Assembly: GCA_003133815.1 (NCBI GenBank)
Contig: PKZR01000032.1
Coordinates: forward strand, 1,631-7,243
Length of the DNA: 5,613 nucleotides
From: Limisphaerales bacterium
GTDB lineage: Bacteria; Verrucomicrobiota; Verrucomicrobiia; Limisphaerales; UBA11358
Reading direction: 5' to 3'
How positions within the stretch are numbered: position 1 is the first letter of the stretch; the number at the start of each line of letters is the position of its first letter. The notes beneath the pieces were generated by a model, which was not told the origin of the DNA, searched no databases, and saw nothing but the letters and a program-made list of their open reading frames with translations. Positions 1 to 3,536 of this stretch are shown here, in pieces. The position numbers were made by a program, and so were the translations under genes.

Positions 1-285
1 CTGGGTGAGGTTGACATTGTCGTTCCAATCAAATCCCAGCGACGGAACAACCAGCATTTGAAAGTCGCCCTTCTTGAAAGTGTAATCTTGGGACTGCATC
101 TGCTGATTCCGAGACGCCGCCGCCGCGTCGCCTGCAATCGAATTCTGCAGGGCCTCCTGCGCCGATGCCGGCAGGACCGCCAAAAGAACAGACAAGGCAA
201 CCCATCGGCAATGATTTTTATTAAGGCAAATCAACCCAAATAAACGTAGATCAAGGCAAAGCATAAGCTCGGTTTCAGCCTTCAT
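1..285 (-). CDS. Exported protein, probable outer-membrane beta-barrel (N-terminal part, runs off left edge)
   Basis: This frame is open from an ATG at 285-283 to the window edge (95 codons), so only the N-terminus is visible. Residues about 29-42 (VALSVLLAVLPASA) form a hydrophobic core ending in an ASA|QE signal-peptidase I site. The mature part contains DYTFKKGDFQMLVVPSLGF followed by DWNDNVNLT, a strand-like opening with the (N/W)DN(V/I)NLT signature that I associate with putative beta-barrel porin-2-like proteins of Verrucomicrobiota. Function is inferred: an outer-membrane barrel, substrate unknown. The start overlaps the AraC-family stop by four bases (ATGA), and GAGGG lies 7 bases upstream, which supports the ATG at 285. 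The resulting n-region is long (about 28 residues), so an internal start such as the ATG at 264 is possible. Export is well supported; barrel identity is moderate because most of the protein is missing. Confidence 0.6.
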   Translation of the reverse strand, partial: MKAETELMLCLDLRLFGLICLNKNHCRWVALSVLLAVLPASAQEALQNSIAGDAAAASRNQQMQSQDYTFKKGDFQMLVVPSLGFDWNDNVNLTQ

Positions 286-1397
286 TCGTTTGCCCTCGTT
301 TCAGACAGATTACTCTTCATTTTTGACAGCGCTTGCGCCCCAAACATCAAATCACGACGCTTCAAATCCTCCAAAATATTAGGCCCGTCTTTTATTTTAT
401 CGGCAATCGTCGTGACAACAGCCGGGTGGAAGGATTCGATCTGGCCACCCAAAGGGCAAGAACCATCGGCCAGCAGCGGGCAGACCGGCTTGTTTGCAGG
501 CTTGCGCTCCTGATTGTTTGCAACCGAACCCATTTTTGACTTGCGCCACTGGCCCGGACTGGTGCCGAAACGCCGCTTAAAGCAGGTGTTGAAGAGGCCC
601 AGATGGTTGAATCCGCATTGGTCTGCCACGTTGATGATTTTTACGTCAGCATCCCGCAGCAGCGATATGGCCTTCAACATGCGCATTTCCATTCTCAAGG
701 CAGCCACGGAAACTCCAAAATGCTGGTGAAACAGGCGGTTGAGGTGGCGGCGGCTGCAACTGAACCTGTCGGCCAGTTCGCCCACGGAAAGATTGATGAG
801 TTCGGAGGCTGAAAGCTTTTCAAAAACCTGCACCATGTGGTCTTCCGTCCGGGCATAGCCGCTCCGCTGGGACTGCCCTTCCTTGAATTCCATTGACAAA
901 ATGGCGGCGGCAATCCGGATTAGCTGGCCACGATGATCCAGATTAAACTGTGGTGGAACCACCCCCAGCAACGATTGACATTCCGTCGCCAATTGACTGC
1001 TCGCCGGGTAAAGCTTGGTTGTTTTGAATCCTTCGGTGATGTTGTGCAGTTGGCTGATTTCATGGCTGGCGAACAGCGGCAGCAAGTTTTCAAAGCAAAC
1101 CGAAAATGTCCAAAAAAGGAACTCCCCCTTTTTATCCCATAAAGCAAGCTTGGAACCAGCAGCTCCATTAAAAGCAAGAACATCCCCGGGCAAAAGACGA
1201 TGAGTGGCCATTTTTGAGGAGAATTTGCCAACCCCGCCCTTGGAAAACAGAAAAGTCAGCCCTTCCCCTGCTTGCTCCAATTCCTCAGGGTATTTTAGAC
1301 GGGCCAGTCGCAAAGCCAGATGGTCTTGTTTGTTCAGTTTATACCTCAATAAACATTGTTTTTGTGAATTCGCCGGTCCTTGGTTGCGCGGCAACAA
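282..1397 (-). CDS. AraC-family transcriptional regulator with C-terminal extension
   Basis: This DNA-binding regulator has about 371 residues. The N-terminal part (about 45-110, with LLPGDVLAFNG at 68-78) resembles the cupin-like sensing domain of AraC proteins; the ligand is unknown. The DNA-binding domain spans about 190-286. Its first helix-turn-helix is at 204-230 (SVGELADRFSCSRRHLNRLF) and its second at 254-285, ending in the typical FKRRFGTSPGQWR. AraC proteins usually end near this point, but here about 85 more residues follow, including CPLLADGSCP (C306, C314) and a helical-looking end. The start is uncertain. An in-frame TAG at 1401-1403 limits it, the first candidates are TTG at 1397 and TTG at 1394, and AGAGG sits directly before them. 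The first in-frame ATG is codon 63, inside the sensing domain, so a TTG start is preferred. The gene is translationally coupled to the exported barrel gene and divergent from the secreted repeat protein; both are plausible targets by inference. Confidence 0.9.
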   Translation of the reverse strand: MLPRNQGPANSQKQCLLRYKLNKQDHLALRLARLKYPEELEQAGEGLTFLFSKGGVGKFSSKMATHRLLPGDVLAFNGAAGSKLALWDKKGEFLFWTFSVCFENLLPLFASHEISQLHNITEGFKTTKLYPASSQLATECQSLLGVVPPQFNLDHRGQLIRIAAAILSMEFKEGQSQRSGYARTEDHMVQVFEKLSASELINLSVGELADRFSCSRRHLNRLFHQHFGVSVAALRMEMRMLKAISLLRDADVKIINVADQCGFNHLGLFNTCFKRRFGTSPGQWRKSKMGSVANNQERKPANKPVCPLLADGSCPLGGQIESFHPAVVTTIADKIKDGPNILEDLKRRDLMFGAQALSKMKSNLSETRANE

Positions 1398-1413
1398 CCT
1401 CTAAGCAACCAAG
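1379..1413. repeat. 9-bp perfect inverted repeat around the AraC-family start codon
   Basis: CTTGGTTGC at 1379-1387 is the exact reverse complement of GCAACCAAG at 1405-1413, with a 17-base spacer. Read as minus-strand mRNA, the spacer (loop) holds the AGAGG ribosome-binding-like run and both candidate UUG start codons. A second, smaller hairpin, GCAAC/GTTGC (1391-1395 with 1383-1387), shares one arm, so the two folds exclude each other. It may be an operator for autoregulation, an RNA element controlling translation, or chance. Confidence 0.5.
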
Positions 1414-1471
1414 CCAACCCTGATGACGCATCACGATATTTGCTAATGTTTGCTTTCTCGCTTTAGGCGCC

Positions 1472-1485
1472 GACATTCTGATGTC
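1472..1485. promoter_or_regulatory. Palindrome GACAT-N4-ATGTC, possible operator
   Basis: This is a perfect 5-bp inverted repeat with a 4-base centre. It lies over the candidate -10 of the AraC-family gene. AraC proteins often bind direct repeats, so a palindrome may belong to another, dimeric regulator. The short arms mean chance is possible. Confidence 0.2.
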
Positions 1486-1504
1486 AATCCCTTGGTGCAG
1501 TCAA
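1475..1504 (-). promoter_or_regulatory. Candidate sigma70-type promoter for the AraC/barrel operon
   Basis: On the minus strand, TTGACT (1504-1499) is followed after 18 bases by CAGAAT (1480-1475). They match the -35 and -10 consensus at five and four of six positions. The -10 overlaps the palindrome GACAT-tctg-ATGTC (1472-1485), which would suit an operator. The implied leader to the TTG start is about 70 bases. This is a by-eye match in an AT-rich region and is weak. Confidence 0.25.
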
Positions 1505-1826
1505 GACATGCTTGCTTTTAAAACCGTCATGATCCTCATATGCCCGCGTTTTAAAAAACAGGCGTTGCTCAGTTATTAGCGCACCATAATAGATTAAGAG
1601 GTGAACCCGCTCAAAAGTCTATACACATTTAAAACAATATGATGCATATTTGGGACATTGATGTGATTAATGGCTCGCACCACCTGTCTGCGACAAGGTT
1701 GAGTGTCCAAGAATAATGCATACAGCCTAATGTCTGCGTGCCTTTTTATGGGTTGAACCATTTTCAAGGAATGCTGTGAACATCCTCCCTCGCTGAATGT
1801 TCTTGGGATGCAGATTGCTATTGATT

Positions 1827-1855
1827 TTGACAACTGGAAAATAGGCGAGTATTTT
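1827..1855 (+). promoter_or_regulatory. Candidate sigma70-type promoter for the secreted repeat protein
   Basis: TTGACA (1827-1832) is a perfect -35 hexamer. After exactly 17 bases comes TATTTT (1850-1855), which matches the -10 consensus at four of six positions. This is the best promoter-like pair I saw in the intergenic region, and it points toward the secreted protein gene. Transcription from about 1862 would give a leader of roughly 200 bases before the ATG at 2063. Confidence 0.45.
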
Positions 1856-2062
1856 GGCAGTAGCGACCGTAGAAATAAGGCATAATCGCAGTGCAATTCC
1901 AAAAGAAAGCAAGCCGGAACAGGATGGGTAATCGGCTGTATTTTTGATTTGCCACAAAATGTCGTGACGGCTCAGAACAACAAATTTACCGCAATTTTAA
2001 GGAGTTTAGTCAATTTCTTACCTGCGATTGATAATGGCAGCGATATTGCTCATACCGATGCC

Positions 2063-2914
2063 ATGATGCAGGCACGTCATTTTGTTCGGAGCCATAGTTT
2101 GTCGTTTTCTTCACTGCGCTTGTTGATTTGTGCAGTGATTTTCGTTGGATTGCCCGCATCGCAGGCCAATTTCGTTACACTTATTTGGAATCCCAGCGTT
2201 GATTCGAATGTCGCAGGCTATAAAATCTATTATGGCGTGACTAGCGGCTTATACACCAACACGATTGACGTTGGCAATGTGACGAATGTGACAATCAGCG
2301 GTTTGGCTCCTTATACAACTTACTTTTTTGCAGCAAAGTCTTATGATTCTTATGGTGTGTTAAGTGATTTTTCGAACGAAACGAAATTAATGGTCTACCC
2401 GCCGGCAACCGTGTCCCCAACATCCAATGTCCCCGGCCAGATTACCTTTAAGATTTTAGGCGGTGTTAACGTCGTTTCCGCCGTTACAAATGTGATATCA
2501 TCTGTCACCAATGTAGTGCCCGGCGTTACAAATTATTACAATGTTTTGTATGCCGTGCAGGCATCCACTGATCTTATCCATTGGGTTGCGATCCAGACAA
2601 ACGTCGCCCCATTTACTTTTGTGGATCCAAACGCAAGCCAGTTCAGCCACCGCTTCTACCGCACAGTTAACATTGCCAGTCCGGTGGCTGATTCAATGCC
2701 TGTCTTTGCTCCAAAGCCCCTTGTCAACGGCCAACTGACATTTAATGTTCCCGGCGTAACAAATGTTCCATTGCAATATGTCGTGCAAGCTTCCACCGAC
2801 CTCGTGAACTGGGTTTCGTTGCAGACAAACACCTCTCCATTTGTGTTTGTGGATACAAACGCAAACCAGTTCAGCCAGCGATTCTATCGCACATTCTATC
2901 TGCCGCAGCCTTGA
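2063..2914 (+). CDS. Secreted fibronectin type III-like protein with two C-terminal verrucomicrobial repeats
   Basis: From the ATG at 2063 the protein has 283 residues. A signal peptide occupies about 1-35: a basic n-region, the hydrophobic LRLLICAVIFVGLPA, and cleavage after ASQA before NF. A fibronectin type III-like domain follows (about 36-111), with VTLIWNPSVDSNVAGYKIYYG, the central VTISGLAPYTTYFFA and the closing SDFSNET. Two related modules come next (about 125-202 and 223-279), each containing QASTDL..W...QTN...F.FVD.NA.QF..RFYRT. Their 40-residue cores are 28/40 identical. It is probably an extracellular or cell-surface protein with adhesive or carbohydrate-related binding modules and no visible catalytic domain; the partner is unknown. 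The frame extends upstream to a TTG at 1949, but the signal peptide favours 2063 or 2066. No Shine-Dalgarno sequence stands before that ATG. It is convergent with the NusG-like gene, only 27 bases from stop to stop. Confidence 0.85.
   Translation: MMQARHFVRSHSLSFSSLRLLICAVIFVGLPASQANFVTLIWNPSVDSNVAGYKIYYGVTSGLYTNTIDVGNVTNVTISGLAPYTTYFFAAKSYDSYGVLSDFSNETKLMVYPPATVSPTSNVPGQITFKILGGVNVVSAVTNVISSVTNVVPGVTNYYNVLYAVQASTDLIHWVAIQTNVAPFTFVDPNASQFSHRFYRTVNIASPVADSMPVFAPKPLVNGQLTFNVPGVTNVPLQYVVQASTDLVNWVSLQTNTSPFVFVDTNANQFSQRFYRTFYLPQP
2480..2542 (+). repeat. Three 21-base (7-residue) VTN tandem units
   Basis: Within repeat 1 of the secreted protein the peptide reads AVTNVIS, SVTNVVP, GVTNYYN. The VTN codons begin at 2483, 2504 and 2525, an exact 21-base period, with gttacaaat used in the first and third units. 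The matching place in repeat 2 has a single VTN, so the unit seems to have multiplied here, lengthening the loop before the core. Confidence 0.6.
2549..2668 (+). repeat. Core of secreted-protein repeat 1
   Basis: This encodes a 40-residue core that runs from YAVQASTDLIHW to HRFYRT. It aligns without gaps to the second core at 2777-2896 (28 of 40 residues identical). The DNA copies are clearly related but differ at many third positions, so the duplication is not recent. Confidence 0.8.
2777..2896 (+). repeat. Core of secreted-protein repeat 2
   Basis: This is the second copy of the 40-residue core (YVVQASTDLVNW to QRFYRT). It ends near the C-terminus of the protein, with only YLPQP after it. 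It lacks the multiplied VTN units that precede copy 1. Confidence 0.8.
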
Positions 2915-2941
2915 GCCGAAGAATTCGCGCCAACCACAAAA

Positions 2942-3436
2942 TCAAATTAATTCCAGATCTGAGGCTTCGAGCTTGACGGCAGCAGCCTGGCTGATGAAAT
3001 CCAGCCGAAGCAAAACCGTGGTCATGCCGTAACGCTTTTCCACCCAGCCTTCGATTCCCCGCAAAGGCCCGTTTTTGATTTTTACGCGCATGCCTTCGCC
3101 GATTGTCGGCGCAAGACGGATTTCCAAATCGGTTTCCAATGCACGCGTGACCTCGTCCATCTGCCGGACGAACAAATCCTGATCGGCAATTTCGAGAAGA
3201 TTGGCCAGATGATCGCTTTGCAGAACCACTCCGCGTTTGTGTGCCGGGATATGTAGAAAAACATAACCTGGAAACAGCGGCTTTTTAAACACAGCTGTTT
3301 TTCCGCGATACTTGTGAACCGACTGGTAACAAAGCAACCGGGCGTGAAGTTTTTCCCGCCCGCAATATTGCAGCAGTTTTTTCTCGCAGCGCGGACGTGT
3401 ATGTGCGACATACCAAAGCTGATGACTCATGCCCAT
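2942..3436 (-). CDS. Specialised NusG paralogue (RfaH/UpxY/LoaP-like antitermination factor)
   Basis: This 164-residue protein has the NusG layout. Its N-terminal NGN domain (about 7-105) includes LWYVAHTRPRCEKKLLQYC and the hallmark FPGYVFLHI (55-63), which binds RNA polymerase. Its C-terminal KOW domain (about 112-164) includes GEGMRVKIKNGPLRGIEGWV. Members of this family load onto RNA polymerase at particular operons, often exopolysaccharide or surface operons, and reduce pausing and termination. It differs from housekeeping NusG in its sequence and in having no secE, rplK or rplA neighbours. The start is either ATG 3436 or ATG 3430; neither has a clear Shine-Dalgarno. The frame stays open upstream to 3817, but that stretch is antisense to the sensor kinase and not coding. 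Unlike most such factors, it does not head a run of same-strand genes here: the next gene downstream is convergent. Confidence 0.88.
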   Translation of the reverse strand: MGMSHQLWYVAHTRPRCEKKLLQYCGREKLHARLLCYQSVHKYRGKTAVFKKPLFPGYVFLHIPAHKRGVVLQSDHLANLLEIADQDLFVRQMDEVTRALETDLEIRLAPTIGEGMRVKIKNGPLRGIEGWVEKRYGMTTVLLRLDFISQAAAVKLEASDLELI

Positions 3437-3536
3437 CAGCTTGTTTGCCCGCAGGCGGGTGTCAACTGCAGAGTTTATTTGCTTTTGGCCGCAAAGGTTC
3501 TGTTGTATATGAAATTTCGGAAAATCGAAAAACGAA
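3437..3536. promoter_or_regulatory. Divergent promoter region between the NusG paralogue and the sensor kinase
   Basis: These 100 bases must hold the promoters of both genes unless transcription enters from elsewhere. For the plus strand, TTGGCC (3485-3490), 17 bases, then TATGAA (3508-3513) is a weak sigma70-type match, four of six at each hexamer. A perfect GC hairpin, CCCGC-ag-GCGGG (3448-3459), lies in the leader of the NusG paralogue, 11 bases before its ATG. It has no U-run after it in that direction, so it is not an intrinsic terminator. Confidence 0.35.

Larger units (their letters stand above)
1398..2062. other. Divergent intergenic region without a convincing gene
   Basis: These 665 bases separate the AraC-family gene (minus) from the secreted repeat protein (plus). 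Open frames here are short and their translations do not look like protein domains or signal peptides. The region appears more AT-rich than the flanking genes. It holds promoter-like elements for both directions and short perfect palindromes: TGATG-acg-CATCA (1421-1433), GACAT-tctg-ATGTC (1472-1485), AATATG-atg-CATATT (1636-1650) and GAACAT-N13-ATGTTC (1778-1802). It is best read as a regulatory region, possibly with an unrecognised RNA. Confidence 0.6.

Noticed and set aside
1516..1556. Repeated TTTTAAAA blocks as a possible origin or mobile-element end
   Set aside because: There are only two short AT palindromes, with no DnaA boxes, target duplication or transposase nearby.
1660..1700. Sigma54-type promoter near TGGCTCGCAC
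   Set aside because: The TGGCAC-N5-TTGC spacing and the -12 GC are not met.
1594..1902. 102-codon open frame on the minus strand in the intergenic region
   Set aside because: The translation has no recognisable motif, signal peptide or domain. It overlaps the best promoter-like element on the other strand, and no ribosome-binding site precedes its start.
1949..2062. Upstream part of the secreted protein frame from the TTG at 1949
   Set aside because: It would put 38 residues before a good signal peptide and lacks a ribosome-binding site. The pair of ATGs at 2063/2066 fits export.
2915..2941. Bidirectional terminator between the convergent genes
   Set aside because: Only a 4-bp CGAA/TTCG pairing around GAATTC is visible, with no GC stem followed by a T-run.
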